NCBI GenBank assembly: GCA_024742405.1
Contig: JANSYP010000001.1
Span: 1,364,001 to 1,428,000 of the forward strand
From: Paracoccaceae bacterium
GTDB lineage: Bacteria > Pseudomonadota > Alphaproteobacteria > Rhodobacterales > Rhodobacteraceae
Direction: 5' to 3'
Length of the DNA: 64,000 nt
The position numbers were made by a program, and so were the translations under genes. Below are positions 16,508 to 26,125 of the stretch, one piece after another. How positions within the stretch are numbered: position 1 is the stretch's first letter; every line of letters begins with the position of its first letter. The notes under the pieces were generated by a model that was given only the letters and a program-made list of their open reading frames with translations, had not been told where the DNA came from and did no database searches.

Positions 16508-17077
16508 ATTGTCTCGGGCACGGGTGGTCGCATTCCCAGGTCCCGAAGCGCAGAGACAATCCTTTCGCACAGGTAACACGATCGGCAGGTTCGTGCCGCT
16601 CCTCGTCAACCGGTCCCGGCTGCAGAGAAAGGGCGGTTTGAGCTCCGCACCTCAAAATAGGTTTGAATGACTAGTCTAGTGAAGTCGGCTGCAACGCAGC
16701 AACAAATGTGCTGCGCCATCGAACTAACGCAGCGTAAGCAACAGCTGTGACTGCGAACGACAGGTTTGTCCCGCAGAGCGTGAGTCCAGCAGATCTGTTG
16801 GTCGCACATGCAGCGAATGGCTGGTTCTTGTGCATACTGGGGCTTCGAACCCGCGAGAAGCCGGCTTAGGTCGACATATCATTGTGTGGATAGCCGACGA
16901 CTATGGACGACCGTGAGACTTCGGGCTACGAAGCTTCCTGAAGTAAGTATCGATCGGGCTCAAACTCAGATTGTTCTATCCTCAGTTCCGCTGGATTATG
17001 CCCAAATCACAGGGGCTTGTGGCGGACCGCGGGGAGATGCCTTTTCGCAGAATGCTGCGTAGGGTGTGTGACTGACG
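16508..17077. other. Non-coding stretch in relic region
   Basis: No conserved protein, RNA or repeat recognised. GC is lower and short frames are random-looking. Confidence 0.5.
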
Positions 17078-18143
17078 TTAAGAACCTAGGGCAGATCCGT
17101 GCGATTGGCCCGGCGCACCTTCGGGGATCCACGTCTGGCCAAGGTTGGATGTCACGATCATCGTGCCATTGTCGGAAAAGGCGATGCTTTCGGCGTATTG
17201 CGGTACGCTGAAACCGCCCATGGTGAAGTGTCGCGGCTCTGCAGCTTCCAATCCGGCAAGTCGGATCGACGTCAGCGTGGAGGGCGGCGCCAATGTGCCA
17301 TTGCGATCCGGACCAGAGTCAGGCCGCCAGCCCAGGTCGTTGGTCACAACGTGCCGACCGTCGCGGGAAAACTTGCCAGACATCGGCCACGTGTTGGTAG
17401 CGACCGCATTGCCCCATTGGAAAATGCTGGTGACGCTGCCGTCCTCGGCGCGATCTACGCGGTAGAGCCGGACCTAGTTCCGGAGGTTCGAAGTGACCGC
17501 GACGAAGTCCTCGGTTGGATGCCATTCGGCGTGATGGGGAAGCTGACCGCCATCGACCGGCTCGGGCATTTCGGACAGGTTCCGTAGCGGAAATCACTGC
17601 GCCACGCCAAAAGCCCCATCCCCAAAGGTCACGAAGGTCAGCGGGCTGCCGCGCGTTCTGGTTGCCAAAACCACCGTCCGGCCATCCGGGCTGACAGAAA
17701 CACCGAGCGGGCGGTTGCCGACTTCCGCGTCGCCGATCACTTACGGGGGCGTACAGGTCGCTCACGTCGATGACCCGCCGGGTCGTGCCTAGCTGCCGGT
17801 CACGGATCGTGACGTCGCCTTGTTCCTGCGGGGCGGCTGTCCCAGCCAAGAAGATGGAGTTTCCATCTGGACTATGCGCGACGAAAAAAACCGGGTTGAA
17901 GATCGAGTTCGATGTCACAATCCGGCTCGTCGGTTCGGTGGCGACCAATGGCAAAGCAATGAAAGCCAGGTCGTCCGGGCCCCGCTTGTCGCCGTCAGAG
18001 ATCGCGGCGATATAGCGTCCTTCGAAATCCGGTGGTTGTTGTGCAATGGCCGATCTTGCGATCGCCGCGCCAGCTACTGCGAGTGCGATAGTCTTGCGAC
18101 GCGTTTCAGGTCCCCAAGCTCTGAGTGTTCCTTTCGGCGATAT
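17078..18143 (-). pseudogene. Broken secreted beta-propeller (YncE/lactonase-like) gene
   Basis: Joining frames on the minus strand gives one protein. It has a twin-Arg/Sec-like signal (RRKTIALAVAGAAIARSAIA), FEGRYIAAISDGDKRGPDDLAF, AHSPDGNSIFLAG, DLYAPV, then after a frameshift near 17740 NRPLGVSVSPDGRTVVLATR, HHAEWHPTEDFVAVTSNLR, MSGKFSRDGRHVVTNDL and YAESIAFSDNGTMIVTSN. The repeating SPDG / SxDGxxVV strands are typical propeller blades of a periplasmic protein. Lesions: a codon ATA at 18143 where an ATG is expected, the frameshift, and in-frame stops near 17596 and 17474. Clearly dead. It stands divergent from the LysR relic at 18217, a usual regulator-target layout. Confidence 0.75.
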
Positions 18144-18216
18144 GAATTACTTGATTCATTCGAAAACCAGCGTTTTCGATAAGTACCATAAGGAAAGACT
18201 GTAGATATTCTCGATT

Positions 18217-19011
18217 ATGGATTGTCGGTGCGCGGTTGCACTGAGGGAGGAGACGAGTTTTTCTCAAGCCTCCGAAGTCTTGGGCCTCTCTCGTCCCGCG
18301 ATCACTGCGCGGCTCCGAAGAATTAAAGAAAACCTTGGCGTTCGGCTCTTTGAGCGTGGCAGGCGCGGCGCCGAGCCAACGCCGGGCGGCGAGGCCTTTA
18401 CCGATGCCGCGGGGCGGATCATCGACATGGCGGATCGTTCAGTCGAGGTCGCGCGAGGCGCCGATCGCGGCCTGGGTCGGCATCTTCGGATCGGGACGAC
18501 ACAAATTGCCGCCGTTCGGGTCGTTGTCCCGATCCTGAAGGCCTTTCGCGAAGAAAACAGCTTTGCCGGCGTTCGGTTGAAGGAGAGGATCTCGTCCACC
18601 TTGGGGGCGCAGGTCGAACAGAACTTAATCGACCTCGCCTTTCTTCATCCACCCTACCATCAGGCGGGCTTGTCCGAGCTCCCGCTCATCTCGCAGCGCT
18701 TGGTGAAGTGCGACGCCACGGCGTCGCCCCATGACCGGGCCCCGACCATCCGCTACACCCGCTGCGACGCGCCTGCTCTGGCGGCCGAACTTGATCGCCA
18801 TGAACCGGATGGCGTCGACGCCAACGCCCTTGCCGAGGTAGACAGGGCAATTGGCGCGATCGCGATGTCCCATGCAGGATATGGCCCTTTTGTTGTTCCA
18901 GAAGGCTTTCTCAGTCCGTTCAAACGTACCGAGACCTGTCTCGACGGTCGCCGCTCAAGACGGAATTGGGCACGAGCATCGTTTGGCGGAGCCTGGACCG
19001 CCGTCCGATGA
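18217..19011 (+). pseudogene. LysR-family regulator, decayed
   Basis: The N-terminus holds a LysR helix-turn-helix (SFSQASEVLGLSRPAITARLRRIKENLGVRLFERG) followed by the TPGGEAF linker and a substrate-binding domain with LRIGTTQIAAVRVVVPILKAFREE. It lacks the usual start before the first helix, and the end is frameshifted: near 18945 the sensible continuation (VSTVAAQDGIGHEHRLAEPG) moves to another frame. It is divergently placed to the broken beta-propeller gene and has probably decayed with it. Confidence 0.6.
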
Positions 19012-19334
19012 TCCGGGCGTTGTTGGATATCTGTCGAAGATCGTAAGGCTGGCCTTCGGGGACGCCGCAGCATTCGTCGCCTTGGGTCAGTTTGGGCCCT
19101 GACTGAAAGGCGCTCCGGAGACAGAAGTCGGACGAAGCTTCCTTTGAACCGCAAGATTCTCGGGTTCGCTTTGGGCCTGCACCAGAAAAGCGGCTCTGGC
19201 TTGGAAACGCGCTGAATATTGAACTTACGCTCGTCTATGGCTAACTTGATTGCTTAACTCAGAAACGGGACAAAGATCATGGATTGCGCACCGGCCAGCT
19301 AACCCAACGCGGTTTCCTGCAGTGAGCTTTGTCC
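19012..19334. other. Intergenic region before the ABC-F gene
   Basis: Contains the out-of-frame tail of the LysR relic to about 19100 and presumably the ABC-F promoter. No strong ribosome site is visible before the ATG at 19335. Confidence 0.4.
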
Positions 19335-20909
19335 ATGTCTTCCATCGTAATTGCCGGCCTAAGCTGGCAGACGCCGAACAACACACCCCTGTTCACCAAT
19401 CTGCATCTGACATTCAGGCCGGTACGCACCGGACTTGTCGGCCGGAACGGAGCAGGCAAGACGACACTTTTGCGTCTGATCGTCGGCGATATCCAACCGG
19501 CGTCCGGAACAATCAGCAGGCCGCCTTCGGTCGGGTTCCTGCGCCAGAATCCGGTGCATCGGGCGGACGCCACGCTGGCCGATGTATTTCATGTTCGGGA
19601 CAGCCTCGTCTTGCTGGACCGCGCGGAAAGAGGGGAGGCGACGGCGGAAGAACTTGCGGACGCCGATTGGACGCTGGAGGCGCGGTTGGACGCGGCGCTG
19701 GCGGGTATGGATCTGGACCAACCGCTGGATACCCGCCTCAGCTCACTCTCCGGCGGGCAGCGCACGCGGGCTGGCCTCGCCGCGCTCATGTTCGCTGAAC
19801 CAGATGCGCTTTTGCTGGATGAGCCGACCAATCACCTCGACAGCGCGGGGCGCCGCCGCGTGATCGATGCCCTTCAGGCGTGGCAGGGATGTGTGATCGT
19901 CGCCAGTCATGACCGCGCCCTGCTTCGCGAAATGGATGCCATCGTGGAGCTGACAACACTCGGAGCTCGCGGCTATGGCTGCAACTACGACAACTATCGC
20001 GAAATGAAGGCCGCCGAACTGGCGTCTGCCAAGACTGAGCTGGCACGGGCCGAACGCGCCGTGTCAGACACGCAGGCCCGCGCGCAGCTTGCCGCCGCGC
20101 GCAAGGCTCGTACCGACCGGCAGGGCAGACAGCTGCGCGTCTCGGGCAGTCAATCGAAGCTCATCCTCGATGCTGCAAAGGAGCGCAGTGAGGGATCAGG
20201 CGGGGCTGCGGCGCGGCTGCGAAGCCGCCAAGCGGAGGCGGCTGAAGGCGCACTGGACACCGCGCGGGAGGCCGTGGAGGTTCTGCAACCTCTCAGCATC
20301 GACATCCCCGCCTCGGGCCTTGTCGCGGGACGCGATGTGCTGCAGGTCGATGACCTCCGCTTCAGGTATCGCTGCACGACGCCGCTTCTTGAGGGTGTTT
20401 CCCTCTCGATCCGTGGACCGGAACGGATTGCCGTTGAAGGCAGGAATGGGTCAGGCAAATCAACGCTCCTCGCCTGCATTCACGGTGATCTTCAGCCCCA
20501 AAGCGGGTCCGTTGCGCGTCATGTTCCCATGGCCCTTCTCGATCAGGAGCTGAGCCTCTTCGGTCCAGAGGAAACCGTGCGGGATGCGTTTGCGCGCATC
20601 GACCCGGAGGCCGGCGAGAACGACCGGCGCGCGGTTCTCGCCCGCTTTCTTTTTCGGGGGAACGACGCGCACCAGCGGATCGGCGCGCTGAGCGGTGGGC
20701 AACGTCTGCGCGCAGGGTTGGCCTGCACCATAGGGCACAGCCGGCCGCGTCAGCTTCTTCTTCTGGACGAACCCAGCAACCACCTCGATATCGAGGCTAT
20801 TGAAACGTTGGAGAGGGCACTTGTCGCTTACGACGGTGCGATCCTCGTTGTCAGCCATGATGAGGCGTTTTTGGAGCGCATCGGCGTGGAGCGAAGGCTC
20901 GCATTGTGA
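19335..20909 (+). CDS. ABC-F family ATP-binding protein
   Basis: About 524 residues with two ABC ATPase modules and no membrane part. Module 1: GRNGAGKTTLL (Walker A), LSGGQRTRAGLA (signature), LLLDEPTNHLD (Walker B) and a SHD switch. Module 2: GRNGSGKSTLL, LSGGQRLRAGLA, LLLDEPSNHLD, VVSHDEAFLERI. The linker between them (about 230-310) is charged and helical as in ABC-F factors that act on the ribosome or give ribosome protection. The tandem layout and DEPTNHLD are diagnostic for ABC-F; the exact subfamily is not. It stands alone. Confidence 0.92.
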   Translation: MSSIVIAGLSWQTPNNTPLFTNLHLTFRPVRTGLVGRNGAGKTTLLRLIVGDIQPASGTISRPPSVGFLRQNPVHRADATLADVFHVRDSLVLLDRAERGEATAEELADADWTLEARLDAALAGMDLDQPLDTRLSSLSGGQRTRAGLAALMFAEPDALLLDEPTNHLDSAGRRRVIDALQAWQGCVIVASHDRALLREMDAIVELTTLGARGYGCNYDNYREMKAAELASAKTELARAERAVSDTQARAQLAAARKARTDRQGRQLRVSGSQSKLILDAAKERSEGSGGAAARLRSRQAEAAEGALDTAREAVEVLQPLSIDIPASGLVAGRDVLQVDDLRFRYRCTTPLLEGVSLSIRGPERIAVEGRNGSGKSTLLACIHGDLQPQSGSVARHVPMALLDQELSLFGPEETVRDAFARIDPEAGENDRRAVLARFLFRGNDAHQRIGALSGGQRLRAGLACTIGHSRPRQLLLLDEPSNHLDIEAIETLERALVAYDGAILVVSHDEAFLERIGVERRLAL

Positions 20910-21172
20910 TGCCGGGAAAATCCGCCCACCGGTTCCGTACACCCTTTGGGGGAAACCTCAGATCAGTGGCCCAGAAGCAGGAGGCTCGACAGGTTCCCAC
21001 AATGTAGCAACCATATGAGCCACTGTCGTCGATGGGCGTCTCTCGGTCTCCAATGCCAGGATCGCCGTCGGAGACACCCAGGTTTCGCCCGGTCCCCTTC
21101 GTAGTTCCGAAGTTCGGTCAGTGACATGTCGCGGCGCCGCCAGTCGCGCCGCAAGCGACCGGCCCTTGCGCG

Positions 21173-22531
21173 CTACTCGATGGGACGATCTTCGGAGAGC
21201 AGGTCACCTTGCTGGATTTGCGCATCGCGCTCCTGCGCGGCGCGCCGTGAAAGAGAGTGGTCAGCCTTGACCGCCTCCTGATCCGGGGCGGTGTTCGCAA
21301 CATGTGGCGGTCTTTGCGTCTCGGGCGTGTCGCGGGTTTGCAAATCCGAACCCGAAGTCTTCCGCACGGCATCGTCCATACGCACGCGGTAGATCGGTTC
21401 GGGCAAGCCGAACCCGGCAGCTTCGAGGGCGCCCTTTGTAACCCGGATCGCCTCGCCCCTGGCCGCAAGCAGTTCAGTTTGGCGCTGGTCGACCCAGGCC
21501 ATGAAGCGCATCGCCACGTTGCTGTCGCCCACCTCTTCGACCCAGGCTTCGCAGGGAGGGTCACGCAGCGTAAAGGGAAGCGCATCGAGCGCCTTCAACG
21601 CGGTCTTCCGGGCATTTGCGAGATCGGCTTCAGCATCAATCCCAAGGACGAAATCGAAGCGCCGCTCGGGCTGCACGGAGAAATTGACGATGCGCGCCTT
21701 GAACACCCGGGCATTCGGGATGCGGATCTGGTTGCCTTCAATTGAAAGCAAGACCGTCGCCCGCGACGTGAGCCGAACCACATGGCCCATATCGCCTTCG
21801 ATTTCTACGAAATCGTTGGGCCTGAAAGGCTGCCTGAGGCTCAACATCACGGAAGCGATGAAGTTTTCGACCGTGTCGCGCACGGCAAATCCTACCGCAA
21901 GGCCGATCAGGCCAGCAGCACCGAGGACAGTGCCGAGAAGCGCCGTGGCACCGAGGATATCGAGAGCGAGGACGAGCGCGATGAGCATGAACGCGAGGCG
22001 CGCGATCCGCCGGTAGATGTCGCCGATGAACCGGTTGGGCGCGAGCCGCTCCCAAAACGGTCGGGCTCGTGTCAGCCACAGACCGATCATGGTCACGAGG
22101 GCGAAGGCCAGAAGGGCGATCAGTGCAAGGGGAAGGAAGCCCAGTGCCCGATCGGCGCGATCCGATAGTCTGTCGATCACGGGTTCAAGCTGCGCCGAGA
22201 GATCTTGTGTCTGTTCCACCGCGTTTCGGACTGTGACGACACCATTGACCCGTTCGGCGAGCCTGGTGAGTTCGTCGCGTTCGCCAATTTCGGCAACCTG
22301 ACCGGTAAAACGGACGACACCTTCGTTTACGGCGACAGTAACGTCTTCGTAGCCTCCGATCTCATCAAGGATCTCTCGCAATCGCGTCGCAACCCCCTGA
22401 TCGTCGGCAGTGTTTTCGACAGCGATCTCGCCCGCGCCGTCGGTTTCTGCCAGGCTCTGCTGTGCCGGCTCCTGCGCGGACGCAACTGAGAAGAAAAACG
22501 TTAGTAAAAACGCTGAGATGTACCGGCCCAC
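21173..22531 (-). CDS. BON-domain mechanosensitive channel (MscS family)
   Basis: 452 residues. A signal peptide (YISAFLLTFFFSVASA), a BON domain at about 48-110 (LREILDEIGGYEDVTVAVNE, GVVRFTGQV, VNGVVTVRNAV), three or so membrane helices (about 130-240) and the MscS beta domain (FAVRDTVENFIASVMLSLRQPFRPNDFVEIEGD, then RATVLLSIEGNQIRIPNA). The pore helix region is ALLGTVLGAAGLIGLAVGFAVRD. The C-terminal tail (about 385-452) is polar and unassigned. Start is GTG at 22531, overlapping the stop of a small upstream frame by one base (TAGTG). Opens under membrane tension; the periplasmic BON domain may bind envelope components. Confidence 0.9.
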   Translation of the reverse strand: MGRYISAFLLTFFFSVASAQEPAQQSLAETDGAGEIAVENTADDQGVATRLREILDEIGGYEDVTVAVNEGVVRFTGQVAEIGERDELTRLAERVNGVVTVRNAVEQTQDLSAQLEPVIDRLSDRADRALGFLPLALIALLAFALVTMIGLWLTRARPFWERLAPNRFIGDIYRRIARLAFMLIALVLALDILGATALLGTVLGAAGLIGLAVGFAVRDTVENFIASVMLSLRQPFRPNDFVEIEGDMGHVVRLTSRATVLLSIEGNQIRIPNARVFKARIVNFSVQPERRFDFVLGIDAEADLANARKTALKALDALPFTLRDPPCEAWVEEVGDSNVAMRFMAWVDQRQTELLAARGEAIRVTKGALEAAGFGLPEPIYRVRMDDAVRKTSGSDLQTRDTPETQRPPHVANTAPDQEAVKADHSLSRRAAQERDAQIQQGDLLSEDRPIE

Positions 22532-22965
22532 TACGCTCTCTTTCTCGTATCGATGCGTTGACGGTACAAGAGCCTGCGCGATTGCTCCACTCTCCTCGAA
22601 GCGACTTGATCGAAATGTGGCGCGTTCGGTTCCGCCCTCGAAGAGAAACCTCCCGAATGCTGCCTGTTTTCGCGATCCGCAGACATCCGTTTGTCCGCGA
22701 GGTCGGCTTTCACGAGTGCCTCGGTCTCATGGATTGGGTGCGTTGTGAGATCTCTCGCGATCATGCCAATCGCCCGGCTCTCGACTTTCTCTTGAGTGGT
22801 CTCTCTCATAGCGTCAGACGCTTGAGGAGATGGGGCCTTTTCGCTGTCGGCCGCCAGGATCCAGCTATCGGTCGCCAGTTGCGTCATCTCAATCTGCTTC
22901 GTCCTCATCCGATGTGCCGACGCGCCATGCGCCCGCTGGGCATTCTTGGGATCGTTTTTTCTCAT
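22531..22965 (-). CDS. Small charged hypothetical protein coupled to the MscS gene
   Basis: Up to about 144 residues from the ATG at 22965; other starts are possible, including 23010. Composition is rich in Arg, Ala, Glu and Gln, with no membrane segment or known domain. The only argument for a gene is the exact one-base stop/start overlap with the MscS channel (TAGTG). It may be spurious; base use is less biased than in neighbours. Confidence 0.3.
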   Translation of the reverse strand: MRKNDPKNAQRAHGASAHRMRTKQIEMTQLATDSWILAADSEKAPSPQASDAMRETTQEKVESRAIGMIARDLTTHPIHETEALVKADLADKRMSADRENRQHSGGFSSRAEPNAPHFDQVASRRVEQSRRLLYRQRIDTRKRA

Positions 22966-23429
22966 CCCGGGTGCCCCTGTCTCATGCATGGCGCCCTCCG
23001 GGCCGGTCACCCGAGCTCACGCTCTCCTTGGCTCCGAGGTCCACTTCCGTCTTCTTGCGGTCGTCTTGCGACTTTGCACGTTTCAGCATGCGACACTCTG
23101 CGTTTCGCGCTCTGGTGAAAGGTTCCGGTTTCCTGTGGAGAAGCAACCTTTTCCACACGACGATGCTATTTCAACAGAACCACGAGGATTGCCGAATTCG
23201 ATTTGTGCTATTACTATTTTCGCACCTCCGCTTTTGAGCCGAACTTATTGTCGAGCACTACGACTTCGAGAAGGCTTGTAGAGTTCATTTCGCCACAGCG
23301 AAGCTAAAGCATTCTATGGATTTCGAAAACATTGGCACTCTGTTCAATTCAAGATACCAGGTTCAATCTTTATGGCTCCAGCACTTCCCTATTTATCTCT
23401 CAACGGAACGAATCCACTTTCATGGGCAT
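22966..23429. other. Intergenic, AT-richer stretch
   Basis: No conserved gene. From about 23150 to 23430 the sequence is clearly AT-richer than its surroundings, which suggests foreign or decayed DNA between the MscS unit and the CreA gene end. Confidence 0.45.
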
Positions 23430-23879
23430 CTATTCCATAATCGGTACGGTAGAAATTGCCATTTTCGCAGAACCGTCCTGCACGTCTCGGGCGTGGCTGA
23501 TGTAAATCAGTGTACGGTTCGCTTCGTCATAAATGCGCTTTACGACGAGGCTTTTGAAGACAAGAGATCGACCTTCGCGAAAGACGGACTCACCTTCGTC
23601 ACCGCGTGCGATGTCGCCTAGCACAATTGGTCCGGTTTGGCGGCACGCGATGGACGAATTGGAGGGATCCTCGAACCAGCTGCCCTTCTGGAGACGGTCG
23701 ATCAGCCCCCGCTCGAAATACGCGATGTGACAGGTCACACCGTCGACTTTTGGGTCGTGCAGCGCTTCGATGACGATATCGTTGCCGAGCCAATCAACGT
23801 CGACAGACCCGACTTCTTCGGCAAAGCCGGGCATCGCCGAAGCGACCAGTACGGCTGTCAGACAGTTACGCATGCGCAA
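23430..23879 (-). CDS. creA: CreA family protein
   Basis: 149 residues, periplasmic: signal peptide (NCLTAVLVASAMPGFA), then the CreA core EEVGSVDVDWLGNDIVIEAL, DPKVDGVTCHIAYFERG, DPSNSSIACRQTGPI and VFKSLVVKRIYDEANRTLIYISH. Family members are conserved in proteobacteria; the molecular role is not established. It overlaps the 3' end of the DUF4112 gene by 14 bases and is last in a YqaE-DUF4112-CreA unit with an EcfG-type promoter in front. Confidence 0.9.
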   Translation of the reverse strand: MRMRNCLTAVLVASAMPGFAEEVGSVDVDWLGNDIVIEALHDPKVDGVTCHIAYFERGLIDRLQKGSWFEDPSNSSIACRQTGPIVLGDIARGDEGESVFREGRSLVFKSLVVKRIYDEANRTLIYISHARDVQDGSAKMAISTVPIME

Positions 23880-24234
23880 GTGACCTTCCCAATTCGCGGT
23901 GCAGCACCCTCGCGTTGCGACGGAGCGCTTTGGAAACCAGATCGAAAACGTCGCCCGGGATCGGGATCGCGCCGACCGCCATGTCGATGCCGGTATCTGC
24001 AGCCATGCGTGCCAGAACTCGATCGCGCGTCTCTCGCCGGTGACCTCTCCGGATCATCCAGAGAGAGGGACCCGTGGTGACGACGTCACCTACGCCCGGG
24101 ATAATGCCCAGAAAACTGTCGAATCCAAGCGGAATGCCAGGAATTCGAAACCGGGTGTCCACCATGCGCGCGAGCTGCTGGACGCGTGCCGGTTCTCTCG
24201 CGATGTCATGAGAAGCCGCCTGTGTGTCGGGCAC
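23866..24234 (-). CDS. DUF4112 domain protein
   Basis: About 122 residues. The DUF4112 signature is clear: ARVQQLARMVDTRFRIPGIP, LGFDSFLGIIPGVGDVVTTGPSLWMI, and MAVGAIPIPGDVFDLVSKALRRN. Two hydrophobic stretches suggest membrane association. The start is uncertain: the GTG at 24234 gives the expected length, while the first ATG in frame (24360) would run back over the YqaE gene. Second in the unit; function unknown. Confidence 0.75.
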   Translation of the reverse strand: MPDTQAASHDIAREPARVQQLARMVDTRFRIPGIPLGFDSFLGIIPGVGDVVTTGPSLWMIRRGHRRETRDRVLARMAADTGIDMAVGAIPIPGDVFDLVSKALRRNARVLHRELGRSLAHA

Positions 24235-24307
24235 GCTCGCGCGAGACGTACGGCGCGCGCGAACTCCAGCCGCCGGCCGACCACAGTCAGAGTGGCAGGG
24301 AAGGGAC

Positions 24308-24466
24308 TCAGCGCCGGGCAATGGTCCACACCGCATGGACGATACCCGGTATAAAGCCAAGCAGAGTCAACAGGATGTTCAACCAGAAGGCGCCGCGTAG
24401 TCCGACCTGGAGAAAGACCCCAAGCGGCGGCAGCAAGACCGCGGCGATGATACGGATAAGATCCAT
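24308..24466 (-). CDS. YqaE/Pmp3-family small membrane protein
   Basis: 52 residues, easily missed. Two membrane helices: MDLIRIIAAVLLPPLGVFLQ and FWLNILLTLLGFIPGIVHAV, with the PPLGVFLQVG and LGFIPGIVHA motifs of the UPF0057/Pmp3 family, and a final ARR. An AGGA site stands 8 bases before the ATG. Members are stress-induced membrane proteins that influence membrane potential. A GGAAC-N16-CGTT promoter lies 25 to 49 bp upstream. Confidence 0.9.
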   Translation of the reverse strand: MDLIRIIAAVLLPPLGVFLQVGLRGAFWLNILLTLLGFIPGIVHAVWTIARR

Positions 24467-24490
24467 TGGGCGTTTCCTTTCACCGGAATC

Positions 24491-24515
24491 AACGCATCCT
24501 GGCGTGTCCGGTTCC
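24491..24515 (-). promoter_or_regulatory. EcfG-type general-stress promoter before the YqaE gene
   Basis: On the minus strand GGAAC (24515-24511), 16 bp, CGTT (24494-24491): an exact match to the alphaproteobacterial sigma-EcfG consensus. Confidence 0.75.
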
Positions 24516-24535
24516 CGCCGCCGTGGGATCCGAAG

Positions 24536-24567
24536 CGAAAAAGCCCGGGCCGTAGAGCCCGGGCTTT
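24536..24567 (-). terminator. Rho-independent terminator after the PRC-barrel gene
   Basis: A perfect 11-bp stem AAAGCCCGGGC / GCCCGGGCTTT with a six-base loop and a T-run on the minus strand. It lies 36 bp after the stop of the PRC-barrel gene. Confidence 0.85.
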
Positions 24568-24602
24568 ACGACGCAGCAGGATCGTGCCCGTGCCCGGCGT
24601 CG

Positions 24603-25460
24603 TCAGCCGTCGTATTCAGGCATCTCTTCAAGTTGCTCACGCGTGGAGTTCACATACGCGCGCAGACTGTCTCCGTCATCTGCACGCTGGATGTTCAGCT
24701 TGTCGAGAGGCAGGCGCACATGCTTTTCACCAATGCCGAGGAACCCACCGACGTCGATGACAACGTCGCCAAGCTTGGTCGGATCCGCCATGAGGAGCTC
24801 GCCGATCTCTCCGATATTGTCGTCATTCGCGTCATAGACGGGAGCGCCCTGGAGATCGGCGACGGTCAGGTCGTCTTGCGGCACATGCGTGTACCCGTCG
24901 CGGTCGATCTCGGGAGCAGAAGTCGGCATGTAGGAGGCGTCGGCCCTGCGCTCGTCGCGCGCTTCGCGCATGTCGGCCTCCTCACGCTCGCTCGGATAGA
25001 CGTATTCGGGAGCCTGTTCCAGTTGCTCGCGGTTCGACCGGAAAACAACAAAGAACTGGGAAACGTCGTCACCATCGCTGATCACTTTGAGCTCATCCAT
25101 TTTCACCGCGACGGTTTTTTCACCGATCCCCAGAAAGCCGCCGACATCGACAAGAATGTCCTGCACGTTGCCGTCCCGGCTCATCACGATATTGCTGATC
25201 TCGCCAATATCGTTCCAGTCGGCTTCGGCGTCCTGAAGGTAGGTTTCCGGTACTTCGCCTTCCACGGTGTAAAGCCTTGCACCGATAAAGTCCGAACCGA
25301 AAATCGAGTCCGATGCCGGCTCCAGAGAAAACGAAATGTCAGATTTGCTCTGGATCTGCGCATCTGCTGACGTGGCGGCATCGTCTTGTTGCGTTTCTGT
25401 CAGCGCGGGGGTGCTCAGTAGGGCGAGTACGGCAGTCGAAATCAAAAGGCGCTTCATCAC
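24603..25460 (-). CDS. Exported protein with two PRC-barrel domains
   Basis: 285 residues: signal peptide (LLISTAVLALLSTPALT), then two PRC-barrel repeats. The first (about 55-135) has GARLYTVEGE, NDIGEISNIVM, ILVDVGGFLGIGEKTVAV; the second (about 200-265) has GAPVYDANDDNIGEIGELLM, VVIDVGGFLGIGEKHVRLPLDKL. Each is followed by an acidic tail with SNREQLEQAPEY or STREQLEEMPEY, so the whole unit of domain plus tail is duplicated. Periplasmic; such proteins are common in stress regulons of alphaproteobacteria. A near-EcfG promoter precedes it and a strong terminator follows. Confidence 0.9.
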   Translation of the reverse strand: MMKRLLISTAVLALLSTPALTETQQDDAATSADAQIQSKSDISFSLEPASDSIFGSDFIGARLYTVEGEVPETYLQDAEADWNDIGEISNIVMSRDGNVQDILVDVGGFLGIGEKTVAVKMDELKVISDGDDVSQFFVVFRSNREQLEQAPEYVYPSEREEADMREARDERRADASYMPTSAPEIDRDGYTHVPQDDLTVADLQGAPVYDANDDNIGEIGELLMADPTKLGDVVIDVGGFLGIGEKHVRLPLDKLNIQRADDGDSLRAYVNSTREQLEEMPEYDG

Positions 25461-25495
25461 GAACTCCAGTCTGGTTGCTTAACGATCATATAGAC

Positions 25496-25520
25496 AGCGC
25501 GAGACCTCGCCTTTTGTTCC
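25496..25520 (-). promoter_or_regulatory. Probable EcfG-type promoter before the PRC-barrel gene
   Basis: GGAAC (25520-25516), 16 bp, CGCT (25499-25496) on the minus strand; one mismatch to the CGTT -10 element. The gene starts 36 bp downstream. Confidence 0.5.
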
Positions 25521-25769
25521 CCTGTGGCGTCTGAAATTCACTCAGGATCCGGAAAAAAGCTTTTGACGGGATGTTCCGCTGAGAGCAGTTTCTCTTTCGG
25601 CGAAATCCAAAGTCGCGGGTTTCATGTGATCAATGAGCTTGATCGCATCGCCCGGGTCAGGGGTACGCTGCGGGAGCATTCGGGTCGAGTTGCCAGTGTC
25701 GCGCCATCGGTCCGAAAGACGATGGCGGCCAGGCGACTTCCACTCCATGACCGATGCCGTCAGCGGATC

Positions 25770-25841
25770 AACGAATGCAAGATCGACCACGACGTAAACC
25801 GGCCGCATTCGGCGCTCGGAAACCTGACGCCGAACGCCTGA
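25770..25841 (+). pseudogene. C-terminal relic of an IS3-family OrfB transposase
   Basis: The last residues read DVNRPHSALGNLTPNA followed by a stop, the hallmark end of IS3-type integrase OrfB proteins (RPHSALGxLTP). Upstream the frame loses resemblance, so only the tail survives. The surrounding 25.52-26.07 kb has no other gene. Confidence 0.7.
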
Positions 25842-26073
25842 GCGGCCCACTGTCAGCCGACCCGGAAAGCCGCGTGAAGACCGGACCAGAAACAGGGTGA
25901 CGTATCCCCGGCGCGAAAGCCGACTTCAGGGAGGACCACTTCTTGCGGGGCAAGCCTGTTCGGTTTCGTTTCGCAGGGCTGGACCGGCCTTAGTGCAACT
26001 TCACTGGTTGCAGTAAGCCTCCCAGGGGGAACTTCAACTGAGGAAAACAGAGACGGTTCTGGCGGAGGTAAGT

Positions 26074-26098
26074 GGAACAATCTCGCTGAATGCGCGTT
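26074..26098 (+). promoter_or_regulatory. EcfG-type general-stress promoter before a small exported protein gene
   Basis: GGAAC (26074-26078), 16 bp, CGTT (26095-26098): exact consensus. The ATG follows 28 bp later. Confidence 0.75.
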
Positions 26099-26125
26099 CC
26101 CAGTCCAACAACCAGGAGCGAAACT

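Noticed and set aside
22530-23120. EcfG promoter for the MscS channel
   Set aside because: GGAAC occurs near 22640 and 23115 on the minus strand, but no CGTT follows at 16 or 17 bp.
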